Below are positions 34,482 to 44,320 of a DNA stretch of 64,000 nucleotides, piece by piece. The number at the start of each line of letters is the position of its first letter. Positions within the stretch are counted from its first letter, which is position 1. The notes beneath the pieces were generated by a model. The model saw nothing but the letters and a program-made list of their open reading frames with translations, did no database searches and was not told the DNA's origin. The DNA is from Diphasiastrum complanatum (taxonomy: Eukaryota > Streptophyta > Lycopodiopsida > Lycopodiales > Lycopodiaceae): positions 78,378,527 through 78,442,526 of the forward strand of contig CM055092.1 in assembly GCA_029204225.1 (NCBI GenBank), given 5' to 3'. Made by a program: the position numbers and the translations under genes.

Positions 34482-34928
34482 TGTTAGGAAGTGATGTTTA
34501 TTTGATACGCCTTAGTATGAGTATGGCCATGCCTGTGTGCTATTATAGGGGCCATTATTATTTTTAGTAAGTTGTGTTATATGGGTCATTACTATTTATA
34601 GTAAGTCATTTCTCATTACTCATGCATGTAGCTAAGCGCACTACTACTAGATTAGGATTTGTTTTACTACTTAGAAACTCATGTTGGGTCTTTACCCAAT
34701 ATAGGTAGTAATATCAACAATTAGCTTTCTTGTCTTTTGCTATTTGCTTTTCGCATAGATTAGAGAAAGTATATATGTAGGCTGGCAGCCACCACAACTC
34801 ATTCTAGTGTTTTAGAGCTTTGCTCAATTCTTCTATGATCTGAATTCTCTTTAATCTCTATGCTTGATTTGTGTGAGTGCTAGTAGGACTAGTAACTCCA
34901 TCTAGAATTTGTATCACAAGTTCTGACA
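34482..34928 (+). repeat. 3' LTR of the copia element (447 bp)
   Basis: Preceded by the purine tract TTAAGGGGGAG (34471-34481). Retains a TATATATG run near 34770 that the 5' LTR has lost, so any transcript it started would run into the downstream exon block. Confidence 0.85.
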
Positions 34929-34933
34929 TGGTG

Positions 34934-35300
34934 CTGATATAAACTCACTAGATGATGAAATATTTAAATAAGGAGAACTCTACAAGTTTAGTAGTTGTGT
35001 GACCACGTGTTCTTTTATTTGTTGAGATGGAGATCCTCTCAACAGAAATATCAGTACTTCACAATAGAGGTAGTCACATGGAAAGATGCTGCAAGAGATG
35101 AAGCTAGTCCTAGTATTGCTGTTTTAAAGGAAGTTGAATAGTGCTGTGAAGAGGTATCACCGAATCAATATTAATATATAAAACAGAAGTCCTTTCAGGT
35201 GACGAGCTTGAAATCTAGAGAACATTGTTTCTAGCTAGGACTGAGCCCACTGCTAGAAGGCCCTATACGGCCAATAATTGAACTGGCAAATGAAGATTGA
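34934..35300 (+). repeat. Duplicated host exon block 3, part after the copia insertion
   Basis: Directly continues the sequence broken at 26727, as shown by the uninterrupted copies at 10975 and 24683. Confidence 0.85.
35046..35153 (+). pseudogene. Exon 4 copy, block 3
   Basis: Acceptor CAACAG intact, but the reading frame contains an inserted CAATAG-type stretch after ISVL and a GAATAG stop before the GTATCAC donor. Dead as a coding exon. Confidence 0.65.
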
Positions 35301-35690
35301 GCATTTTGTTAAGGGCAATCACATTGGCCAAAGTGAATGTATAGCTGCTAGCAGTGCTACTGTCCCAACGTGTGGTTGCAACTTGCAAGGGTATGTGTAT
35401 CTGGACGGATGTGTGTGGGGTGACATATTTGTCTGTTTTTCCGTCCTACTCTTTGAGAATTCAAGTCAACAAGTAGATCGTTCATATTCAAGGTGGCGAC
35501 AAAGAGTTGGGCAGGAGTTTATGATGTGATGCTTGAAACTAGAGTTCAAAGTGGTGTCAGTTTAGAGCCCTTATTGTCATGAATTTATTTGAATGTGGGC
35601 CATTTACCAAATTCTGGATTTTATGTTATGTTCACAAAGTAACTAATGCATTATGGTTTCTGATTGTGGAAGTCTTTGATGTCCTTGCAG

Positions 35691-35836
35691 GCATCAGCTT
35701 TAGATATCGATGTGAATGATCTCAGACAGAAAGTCTTGGAGCTTGAAAAGTCCTTGCAGGCATCGGCTTTAAATATAGAGGTGAATGATCCCAGACAGAA
35801 AGTCTTGGAGCTTGAAAAGTCCTTGGCCGAAACAAG
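35691..35836 (+). CDS. Expanded exon 2, block 4 (internal 69-bp duplication)
   Basis: 146 nt against 77 in the other copies. The 23-residue coil ASALDIDVNDLRQKVLELEK-SLQ is followed by a near-identical repeat ASALNIEVNDPRQKVLELEK-SLAETR, in frame, so the coil is longer by about three heptads. The join keeps the intron acceptor sequence CCTTGCAG inside the exon as codons S-L-Q. Donor and acceptor are intact. Confidence 0.7.
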
Positions 35837-36441
35837 GTTAGTATGGGGAAAATATTTGATAACTTGATAGTACGAATATTGTTCACGGAACAGACTCGAT
35901 CAAATTGAATTGTCAAATTTTCATAAAGACCAAATAAAGGACCACTTTGGAAAACTTCATTCTTCTTTGCTTTCTGAGCCTAATTACAATGAATCTTGAT
36001 CCAAAGGGTTCAGATCCTCTTTGAATCTTTCCGATTTGATGTAGATTTGAAACTTGTTTGGATAAGTTTTCAATCTTAGCATTCAATGCATTTTTGGGAG
36101 GCTAGGGCATGTGTAAGCGGTAACGTTTCTGGTGTGAGAAATTGTGCTAGAGACACATCATCTTTGCTATGTTCTACATTAATTGTATGCTTTTGATACT
36201 TCGCTAGATTCAAATTCTCCTAATTTTTTTTCAAGTTCCAAGATTCCTGGGCAATTCTTAGTTGCACTATATTTCTAAGTGTGCCAACTTTGAATTATAA
36301 TTCTTTGCTGCTTTCTAATCTGAATATGAATCGTGAAGTGAAGAATTTTGCAGATCCAGTAATAGTGAGTTGTTATCTAGTAGAATGTAAAATAAATTCC
36401 CTCATCCTAGTCTTAATTGAATTTGATGTGCTTGTGCGCAG

Positions 36442-36532
36442 ATCTGAAATATCAGCACGTCAAGAAGAAGTAGTCAGATGGAAAGATGCTGCAAGTGATG
36501 AAGCTAAGAAAGCTGAAAAGCTCAATGAAGAG
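36442..36532 (+). CDS. Fused exon 3/4, block 4
   Basis: The exon 3 acceptor (TGTGCGCAG) is joined to the body of exon 4 (TGAAATATCAG...), deleting most of exon 3 and the intron between. The result is an open 91-nt exon, R-SEISARQEEVVRWKDAASDE followed by AKKAEKLNEE, with GTATGA as donor. It fits the phase of the exon 2 upstream and removes the phase conflict present in the other blocks. Confidence 0.65.
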
Positions 36533-37152
36533 GTATGACCGAATCGATGTTAATATATAAAACACAAGTCCTTTCAGGGGACGAGTTTGAAATCTAGAAA
36601 ACACTGTTTAGAGCTAGAACTGAGCTATTAATGACCTTACCCCACTGCTAGAAGGCCCAACTATGAAAATTGGGCATTTTATTAAGGGCAATCGCATTGG
36701 TCAGAGTGAACGTATAACTGCTAGCAATGCTAGTGTCCCTACATGTGTGGTTGCGGCCTGCAAGGGTATGTCTCTGTAAGTATGCCTGTGGGTTGACATA
36801 CACTCTTATGTGGATTGTATTATCAGCAGAAAATATCAGCCTCAAAAAATCCATGCTTGCAGGCTGCCATGTGAAATTTGATGTGCCAGTTGTATAGGGT
36901 TCTTTCTGTTTTTTTGGTAGGAGGGGGTGCGCTTCCTGGAAAAAGTCTACTAATCAAGATGCTAAGAAAAACTTGTAGGATACGGCAGTTGATTTGTATT
37001 GTATGAGTCTGAGTATTTTGTAATGACTATATGCATTTTTTTGAAGTGTGTGCTGTGCTGTATATGGGAATGGCAAATTTTGGCGTAACTCATAATATGC
37101 TGACAGGAGTATGGACGAACTAGACACATGGAAGTATGTATAGAAGTCTACA

Positions 37153-37203
37153 TGTTATGGCCATATTCTGTTAAGGACATGGAATAGTCCTAATATGGTA
37201 GAC
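37153..37203 (+). repeat. Short left copy of an LTR start
   Basis: 51 bp beginning TGTTATGGCCATATTCTG match 38924 onward and then diverge. It is the start of a deleted or truncated 5' LTR. Confidence 0.7.
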
Positions 37204-38923
37204 ATTAATCTTGTATGGATCTACTATGTATTCCTGGTTGCTAGGGTTATTTGGTGCACTTAACCTAGTCGGTAAACATAGACACATGATCAAGTATTGT
37301 TGAAACAGATACTTGCAGAGTTAACGGATCTTTCTGTGAAAGACTTATTGGTTTGTGATTTGGATAAGGAGCTAAATGTGGTGTTGTACAGTACAATTAA
37401 GATCTGCACCTAGACATTTGAGTTTTCTAAATCATTAGCAATTAACTTGAGTAATTGGTTTACTCATGAGGAAGTTAATTGGCAAAACGAACAGTGTGAA
37501 GGGAATTCACCAGGAATTGTTTGTTTATGTGTATTGCTTGTAAGACACATGATTTATGGGTCATTTGGATTCATGAGGGAAATTGTGTGCATAGGATATA
37601 CGGAATTCTTGGGTGAGTATTTCTAAGTTGAGAAATAAACTCAATTCATTAGTGATTGGATCCCAGAGAGCTCAATTGGATAACAAATCATAATGATTCC
37701 AAGAATGACAACTGAATTTTTGGGAAATTCAGCAAATTTTTAGATAATTAGATTCAGTTCGAGACCGTATTCTGAAGTTTTTTGTGGATGAAGATGGTTA
37801 TGGATATCATTTTGGTGTGCTTTCTGTCTTTAACTACCTGATGGTTTGGAATTTGATAACTCACATTCTGAAGAATCTAGTTTGAGGAATATTCTTAAAA
37901 TCCAGTATTTTTCTAGTGGAAAAGATTTTGGAATGATTCTTATATATTTTCTGAGTTGTGTATTTAACATAAACTCCAGTATCCTTTAGCAATTAAATAT
38001 TTTTGAGTTCCAGAGAATTATGATTGACGAATTATAAGAATCTAATTATTTATGATTGACAGATCATGGATACTTAATCAAGAAGTGTGTTGATTCTTAG
38101 GTATGTTGAGTAATTCCTAGTTCTAATTGAGTTGAGATTTCAGATTAGCACTTTGGAAGTGTAAATCTCTTAACTCCAGTATTTTATTGAGTCCTAGGGA
38201 TCTCACAGGCGTTTCTCGTAAAGTGAAATTGTTTTTGCTTATCAAAAGTTTTGCTTACCTTAGTGGATGTATTCTGCTACAGATTGTAGTCTATTTGTGT
38301 TTGTGTACAAGTTTAATCTACATCTCCAGATTATAGGAGACAGTTAAATCTATTGAGATTCAGATGGATTGTTGATTTCTTGCATGTGATGCTAGAAATG
38401 GGGCTATTAACTCGTTAGAGTAATTGTAGTACTCTGGATTGAGTTATAATTGTCTGAGACTTAATGGATCTCCTAGAGATTTTTGATTGGTTGCATTATT
38501 TTAGAATACTTGGATATTCTAAGAATATCTGTACCAAGAAGCACTATTATCTGCAAGAAATTGTGGATAGGATTTAGACTATCAGAAAAATGAATATTCT
38601 TTAGCTTTTGAACTTGGTCTCAGAAATAAAGAGTTAATTCACCCAGTGGTTCATGTAATTGGGATTACATGAAGGTGATGAACTTTTATTTGGGGAATCT
38701 CAACCTTTTTGGAATAGTTATTGCTTAGTGTATCTTTGGATTTTGAGTTCATACTTCTGTGGAGAGTCAAGCAATTGTAGAATCGTTGTGTCTCTGAGTA
38801 CTTATTCAAAAGGAAAGATCAGACAAAATATAATCATTCCTGGTAAAAGTTGAAAGCCTAAGGAATAATTTCATGTCTTCTCTTTCCCGTTCTGAGGACA
38901 GAACCAGTTTAAGGGAGGAAGAA
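37204..38923. other. Probable internal remnant of an LTR element
   Basis: Between the two LTR starts lies AT-rich sequence with many broken frames and no identifiable retroviral domain, ending in a purine tract (AAGGGAGGAAGAA). I cannot assign it to copia or gypsy. Confidence 0.45.
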
Positions 38924-39620
38924 TGTTATGGCCATATTCTGTTAAGGACATGGAATAGTCCTAATATGGTAGACCAGCCTTTCAGTATTCGAGTTTGTTA
39001 GCCACGCTAAGATTTAATTCCATGTTGAGGCCTGTTTGTGACTAATTACCTTGAGAGGACCCTGACACTCTAATTGAGACATATGGAGTAGTGCATGTGT
39101 GATAGATATAAGCAGGAGGAGTGCATGAGGAGATGTGACCTATTTATATTTGACCTGCATGGAGATTGCATGGGTTCATGCACAAGAATCTACTCTCTAT
39201 ATATTGGGTAGGGATTCTCCCGTCGACAAGTTGGGTTTAAGTTGCAGTTGCTCTCTTCTCCTCTAGCTTTCACATGGCATGGCTTGGGGGCTAGATCTAG
39301 TTTTGATCTAGCTTTTGTTGGGCGCTTGTTGGATTGGAGGAGAGCTCTATCGGAGGTGGATTACTCTTCTACAAGCAAGAAATTGGCTGTACATCAGGCA
39401 AAAACAACTTCAGAATAGGGCTGCAAGTTTCAGCTTTGAAATTAAAGTCTCTATGGAAAAATTGTTATAACTTCTTCTACACTTGGTGGATTCCGTTGAT
39501 ATTTTAGGAGGCTTGTTTTGATGCTAGATCGCTGCTAAGGAGGGGTTGAACTATGAAAAATGTTTTAGAAATCTCAGATTTTGCTAAACCTGTCGATTTT
39601 TCACCACTTTTCAGGTTATT
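38924..39620 (+). mobile_element. Probable 3' LTR
   Basis: Starts TGTTATGGCC after the purine tract at 38911-38923. Contains TATATATTGGG near 39198. The right end is uncertain; the next element's coding sequence starts by about 39650. No target duplication found. Confidence 0.55.
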
Positions 39621-39658
39621 GGAATTGAGACATCACAACTTTTCCGACCAAGTACTTA

Positions 39659-39973
39659 CTACTCACAGATCAGACGGTTGTGTAAATGCCTCTCCCGCCT
39701 ATCCAATGCCCTTGCCGGCCCATGGTGCACTTCTCCTTGCTCATGGAACGCAAACAAACCATCAGACCACAAGTTATCACCATCATGTAAAACCCGTTTC
39801 AATCTAGAAACATGGAATGCAAGATGCACTATACAAGTTTCAAGCAAATCTAACTTATAAGGAACATCACTGAACCTTTTAACAATTTTCGAGGTTCCAC
39901 AATAACGAGGAGATAACTTGTAACATTTGCCTGTCTTAAGGGTCTCAAAGTCCTTGGGGACTTGGAGAAACAC
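39659..39973 (-). pseudogene. Gypsy integrase C-terminal/chromodomain-proximal fragment
   Basis: Reads LQVPKDFETLKTGKCYKLSP, RYCGTSKIVKRFSDVPYKLDL, then HLAFHVSRLKRVLHDGDNL and HGPARALDRRERHLHNR, the post-core integrase segment leading to the chromodomain. It is a short isolated piece, head to head with the RT fragment at 40009. Confidence 0.75.
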
Positions 39974-40008
39974 TATGTGTCTCCTACCACAAACTCTCTA
40001 GGTGTGCG

Positions 40009-40330
40009 ATGCTTGACTCCAGCTATGGAGTAGAAGACAAAAGCAAGAGAGAGAGTGAGAATGATATTCTTTGTCCGTATCTGGAAAAGTTTGCGGTGGT
40101 GTATTTGGATGACATAATAATTTATGGTCGGACCCTTGAGGAGCATCTTTGTATTGTCTTGGATCTTCTAAGGCAAGAAAAGCTCTATGCTAAGGAGTCG
40201 AAATGTGAGTTCTTTCAAACTAAACTCAAATACCTGGGCCATATCATTTCTGATAAGGGTATTGAAATCGATTAGGATGAGGTTCGTAAGGTACGAGAAT
40301 GGCCGCAGTCTCAAACAACTACTGGCACGA
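40009..40330 (+). pseudogene. Gypsy reverse-transcriptase fragment
   Basis: Reads FAVVYLDDIIIYGRTLEEH (active site YLDD), LRQEKLYAKESKCEFF and YLGHIISDKGIEID, then a stop and VRKVREWPQ. A typical Ty3 RT thumb region; no other domain next to it. Confidence 0.8.
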
Positions 40331-40472
40331 TGGGCTAGTGGGTGCTATTCAACAGTTTGGGTACTTATGGATCCAGGGGGCCTGGCCAGCCATGTGTGGA
40401 TGCCACATGCCATGGAACTGGAATGGCAAGTAGGAGCTATGAGGTTCACCTTAGGATGGGAGAAGATTCATT

Positions 40473-40778
40473 CTACACTACAACTTTTAGTGTTTTGACG
40501 AGCTTACAGTTAGGGAGTGTAACACTCATCATCATCATCCAATCACTCCTCAGTCTCATCCCCACCTCTCCTGCATCCTTTGTATCTGCCCTAGCCATGG
40601 ACCTAGCGGTCCTGTGCAACCTCCTATCATGTCGTGCCCACTCTCGATGATACTTTAAGAATATTTCATCATCAGCTGCAGCCTCTGTCTGTGCATGGCC
40701 TGCTGCAGTGTCTATGGATCTAAGGCACTCCTCGGGATCTTTATAGCCATAAATCATGTGTTTATACTTTGTAAACAT
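40473..40778 (-). other. Unassigned open frame, 101 codons
   Basis: Charged, no recognisable domain (includes EEAADDEIFLKYH-like and WARHDRRLHRTARS segments), ending in a run of ATG/TGA triplets (about 40519-40535). It may be the tail of a mobile element ORF with a simple-repeat 3' end; not treated as a gene. Confidence 0.3.
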
Positions 40779-41121
40779 GAATTGCTGTTACATTCAGCAT
40801 CCAATAGCCAAAGCTTTTAGTCTAGGAAGATGATGATTATGAAAATGAGTTGTTCTTTTTGTTTTTTTTAATCTCGTGGCATGTGTGAATGTTGAAAATG
40901 TTTTGTTCAAAAATGCGTTCTTGACATTCTTAGATTTCTTATTGAGCGATGTCAAATCAGTTTTGAACTCTCATAACTCAATAGTTGTACACTTGTACGG
41001 CTAGAACTGTGTTCTATGTAAGCTTCTCAAAAAATACTTCTTTTCATGTTGGTCTCCAATTTCCATCTTATAGCCATTGACTGACCACCAACCTTTCTCT
41101 AGATCAATTCTCTTAATACAG

Positions 41122-41279
41122 GAAATGCGGAACTAAGCAAGTCATTGCAAGAGGCAAACGACAAATTGAAGCCGGGGTTCAATTCCTGCTGCCGTCGTTT
41201 TTGCAGGAAATTATTGCAAGAGGCAGACGATGCATGCTGCTGTTTTTTTAGCAGGAGGGACAGGCGTAATGGCAGGTGA
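41122..41279 (+). CDS. Coiled-coil protein, terminal exon (Cys/Arg-rich tail)
   Basis: After TTAATACAG the frame entered with one carried-over base reads NAELSKSLQEANDKLKPGF, then two basic Cys clusters (SCCRRFCRK and DACCCFFSRRDRR) and a TGA at 41277. Coil-like start followed by a basic, Cys-rich, aromatic end suits the C-terminus of the family and could be a membrane-association or palmitoylation site (inference). The upstream fused exon ends in phase 0, so the phase does not match directly; an intervening exon between 36.5 and 41.1 kb is likely or the chain is broken. Confidence 0.5.
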
Positions 41280-41608
41280 AACTGGGCTGCAATGATGGAA
41301 GATGGAGCCTTTGGTTTGAGCTGTGCCCACTGCCTACTATGTGTTTGTATCAGTGGTTGTAGATGTGATTAATCTTTTAAACTTTTTCTCAAAATTGTTT
41401 CTGTAGAATTACATGCCCCATTTGAAGAAGTGAGACAAGATTGTCTCTTTCTTTTTGTACAACAAAGAAGACTATTGATGAAGAGAAGTCCAAACACATT
41501 TCTTTATATTAGACATCCAGACCTATTCAAAATACAGTTCTCTGGATTAGTTGGATGGAAATATTGGAGCTAAGATGTTCTTGCCTTCCAAGTTGTGCAA
41601 AATGGCTA

Positions 41609-41635
41609 CACACACACACACACACACACACACAC
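41609..41635. repeat. (AC)n microsatellite
   Basis: About 27 bp of perfect AC. The open frame spanning it (41555-41887) is partly made of it (His-Thr repeats) and I do not accept it as a gene. Confidence 0.9.
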
Positions 41636-41889
41636 TCGACTCTATTTGTTAAAATTAACCATTGCTATTTCTGTGTCATAGTGAAAACAAACGGCGAAGA
41701 AAACAATATGACAACAACAGTCTATGAAGCTGATCAAACAACTTTATTTAGCTTAGACCGAATGTTTTTGGAGCTTTATGACTACTTGCTACTACATGTT
41801 TTAGTGCCAAAGAACAAAAGTGGCCCAAATTTTGATGTACACTATGAATTGCTCTTGCACGAGCTTGATGCGACGATGTGTACATAACT

Positions 41890-42390
41890 TTTCAAATAAG
41901 CAACCTTTCTAGTTGTAAAGAAGTTCTTGTACTTAGTTCAACATTCTTGTTTAACAAATTTTTATGCCTTTGTTGGTTTTTACTTCTCTTTTGACCTCTG
42001 TCCTTTGGTTTTGTTGGTTTGTGCTTGGGCCGGTTTTAGTTTTTTAACTTTTTTGTTGTCCGGTTGTGTTTAATTTGTTCTCTTGTAAAGTGCCATTTGT
42101 ACTTGATTTTTGTCTGGTGTTTGGTCTGTTGGTCTCATTCCTTTTGTGCATTTTGTCCTTCTTGATCCGTGACTTATGATTGTTTTGGTCTTTTGGTTCA
42201 CTGCTTCGTGGTTCTCTTCTGTTGGTTTGCTCTTTTCTATCGTCTTCTGAAAAGCACAAAAGAGGGGAGATTTTCCCGTCTAACAGTGGCAACTCAGCTG
42301 GGGAGGGCAGTCCTTGCTGACGGATCCAAGATTTCTGGTTCATGGCTAGACTATTGTATCACCATTGGGATATGGAGTCAATAAGGGCAT
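41890..42390. other. T-rich stretch without genes
   Basis: Plus strand rich in TTTTGGTT and TTGTTGG words; no frame with recognisable homology. Confidence 0.4.
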
Positions 42391-42659
42391 CATCCTGCTT
42401 TGACATTCATATCATTCGGGACAAACTCTCTTCCAAAGGGTCGATTGAATGGCAAAGTGGTGTAAGGTTCTGATAGGTCCTCACAACTTGAACAACTGTC
42501 ATAACAGCTCTGGGCTTTAAACACTTCAACCTGGCAATGGCTTCTTTCAACCAAGGCAGATCCCAAAATGTGCATAGGGTTCCAATGTTCTCCACACATC
42601 TTGATCATTCGTATAGAATTCATCATCCTCCAGTACCGGCTCGCAATTATAGAACACAT

Positions 42660-43071
42660 CATGGTCAAAGGCCTAATTGGCCACCCAGTCAGCTATAATG
42701 TTGTCGTTGTACATGAAATATCTCGACAGAGACAAACCGCCTCATTAATATGTGTATCACTTTAACATGGACTATCAATACATGCTTCTTAGCTATCCAA
42801 ACACCTATTGCTAAGTTACATATTCACCGAATACTGGCAGGTGGGTAATCTGTTGTTGGCCAGCTATCTGCAACCTAGTTGTTAGAGGTTTAGCCTCAGC
42901 TAAATTGCAAGTATAGTGTCTATCTAAACAGACTCCCAATTGCGCCATCAATATACTGGTGCTATCTTTCAGGACCACTCCAATAGTTCCATAAATTCTA
43001 CTTCCACCATCAAACCACATATCAGCATTTCTGGTACGTTGAATTATCACATTTTTAGGATGTGTCGTCAT
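42660..43071 (-). pseudogene. Second, archaeal-type RNase H of a Tat-like gypsy element
   Basis: Directly after integrase, the minus strand reads MWFDGGSR (first catalytic Asp), IGVVLKDS, LGVCLDRHYTCNLAEAKPL (TNN.AE.eAL block with the catalytic Glu), LPVFGEYVT (usually GDS) and, after a frameshift, NIIADWVAN (the C-terminal ADwLA block). This is the RNase H I-like domain typical of the Tat lineage, additional to the normal gypsy RNase H. The DS of the GDS motif is altered and frames are broken. Confidence 0.7.
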
Positions 43072-43598
43072 GCATAGTATGGCTTGATCTTATTGATACT
43101 AACTGGCGTATCCATGTAACGGCCTTCCATATCGCACAATATCAGTGTGTTATTCATGGAAATCTTTTTCAAAACATAAGGACCTATCCAAGTAGGCGTC
43201 AACTTACTGGAAAATAGCTCTGTGCGCATCATAAAACAGAACCAACTGTCCACAACCCGGAACTGATATCTCTTAGCCTTCAAGTCATGTACCTGCTTAA
43301 TCTGTTTCTTCTTTCTCTCCATCTGCAACAGTCCCCTGATACGCTTTTCATCAAGCCTAGCTACCATCAATAATCTCTGCTCGACAAATGGGTCATAAGG
43401 TAAATCATGATCTTTAGAGAATCTCAACATATCTAGTTCAATCTCAATAGGTAACACACTTTCAGCACCATACACCAGGTAAAAAGGTGACTGGCCCATA
43501 CTGGTTTTAAAAGCAACATTGTAGGCCCAAATAGCTGCAGATACTTTTGAATCCCAATCTCTTTTGCCATTTGAGACTATCTTCTTTACAATATCCAC
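43068..43598 (-). pseudogene. Tat-like gypsy integrase, core end and C-terminus (176 codons open)
   Basis: WAYNVAFKTSMGQSPFYLVY followed by GAESVLPIEIELDMLRFS are hallmarks of Athila/Tat integrases. The C-terminal part has WIGPYVLKKI...LCDMEGR and ends INKIKPYYA-stop, whose last bases overlap the second RNase H start. Confidence 0.8.
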
Positions 43599-44260
43599 TA
43601 ACTTGTTAGTGCTTTCAACTTGCCTGTGGGTTGTAAGGGGTCATTTTATTGTGCTTGATGTTAAGTCTCTTAGTAAGATCTTGTATCACTTTATTGAGAA
43701 AGTCGGTATCCTTGTCTGATACTAGTTCTTTGGGCGCACCAAATCAACACACAATGTTTTCCATTAGAAATTTTGCTGTCTCAGCTGCATTGTCATGCTT
43801 GACTACCTTTTCTTCCCATTTAGTGAAATAATTAGCAGCAACAATAATGTAGCTTTTCTGACCAATAGAAGATGGTTTAATAGGACCCACATAATCTATA
43901 CCTCATTTTTCAAAGGGTAGTTGGGCCGTCAAGGTTATGAGAGGCCTAATTCTTTTGTTGGCATGACCGACTCTCTAACAAACATCACATCTCATGCAAT
44001 AGTTGTGACAATCCTTGAACAAAGTTACCCACCAATAACCTGCTAATTTTCCGAGCTTTGGTGTCACCAGCAAAATGCCCACCGCATGCTGAGTCATGAC
44101 ATTCTTCAATAATAAGTGGAACTTTAACAGGCAACACACATCTCTGATAAATTTCTTCAATGTCCTTGCGATAAAACCTTCCATCAATGATCTTGAATTT
44201 GAGGGCTTGCAACCTTATCTTCCTTTTCTCCACCTTTGTAAGACCTTTTGGCGATTGCAA
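43599..44260 (-). pseudogene. Tat-like gypsy integrase, zinc domain and core start
   Basis: LQALKFKIIDGRFYRKD, QRCVLPVKVPLIIEECHD and GGHFAGDTKA form the H2C2 region, followed on other frames by CMRCDVC and core blocks around 43650-43900. Interrupted by stops. Confidence 0.75.
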
Positions 44261-44320
44261 GGTAGTAAGATATTATGCTAAAATCTGATACCATTGGTGA
44301 ACAACCAACCTTGGCATCTG

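Larger units (their letters stand above)
26728..34928 (+). mobile_element. Ty1/copia retrotransposon, interrupted by a gypsy element
   Basis: LTRs at 26728-27123 and 34482-34928 (TGTTAGG..CTGACA), primer site at 27124, purine tract at 34471, and 5-bp duplication TGGTG at 26723-26727 and 34929-34933. Between them lie copia gag, protease tail, integrase, RT and RNase H pieces in copia order, but with frameshifts, a deletion joining integrase to RT near 28870, and a ~4.4 kb antisense gypsy insertion in the RT. Not autonomous. Confidence 0.9.
35440..36830 (+). repeat. Duplicated host exon block 4
   Basis: Parallel to 9860-11345 and to block 3, and carries an expanded exon 2 and a fused exon 3/4. 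Confidence 0.85.
8435..41279 (+). other. Host locus: plant long coiled-coil protein gene with transposon-filled introns
   Basis: Exon 1 (8598), exon 2 (10105-10181) and exon 3 (10824-10914) have consistent splice phases (77 nt then 91 nt). The exon 2-3-4 block recurs at 23.8-24.9, 25.4-26.7 plus 35.0, and 35.7-36.5 kb, and a terminal exon lies at 41122-41279. The encoded protein is nearly all heptad-like coil and resembles a plant family annotated variously as golgin-, centrosomal- or paramyosin-like (recognised from memory of the SGLPR..YTGL block and the VVRWKDAA block). The LINE and the LTR elements at 14.8 and 29-33 kb lie antisense to the gene; the copia element lies sense. Whether all blocks are spliced into one mRNA cannot be decided from sequence. 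Confidence 0.6.

Noticed and set aside
37148-39620. A complete LTR retrotransposon between the two TGTTATGGCC copies
   Set aside because: The left copy is only 51 bp, no primer site or target duplication could be placed, and the interior has no domains; recorded as fragments only.
41555-41887. 110-codon frame containing His-Thr repeats
   Set aside because: Runs through an (AC)n microsatellite; the rest has no recognisable domain and no support as an exon.
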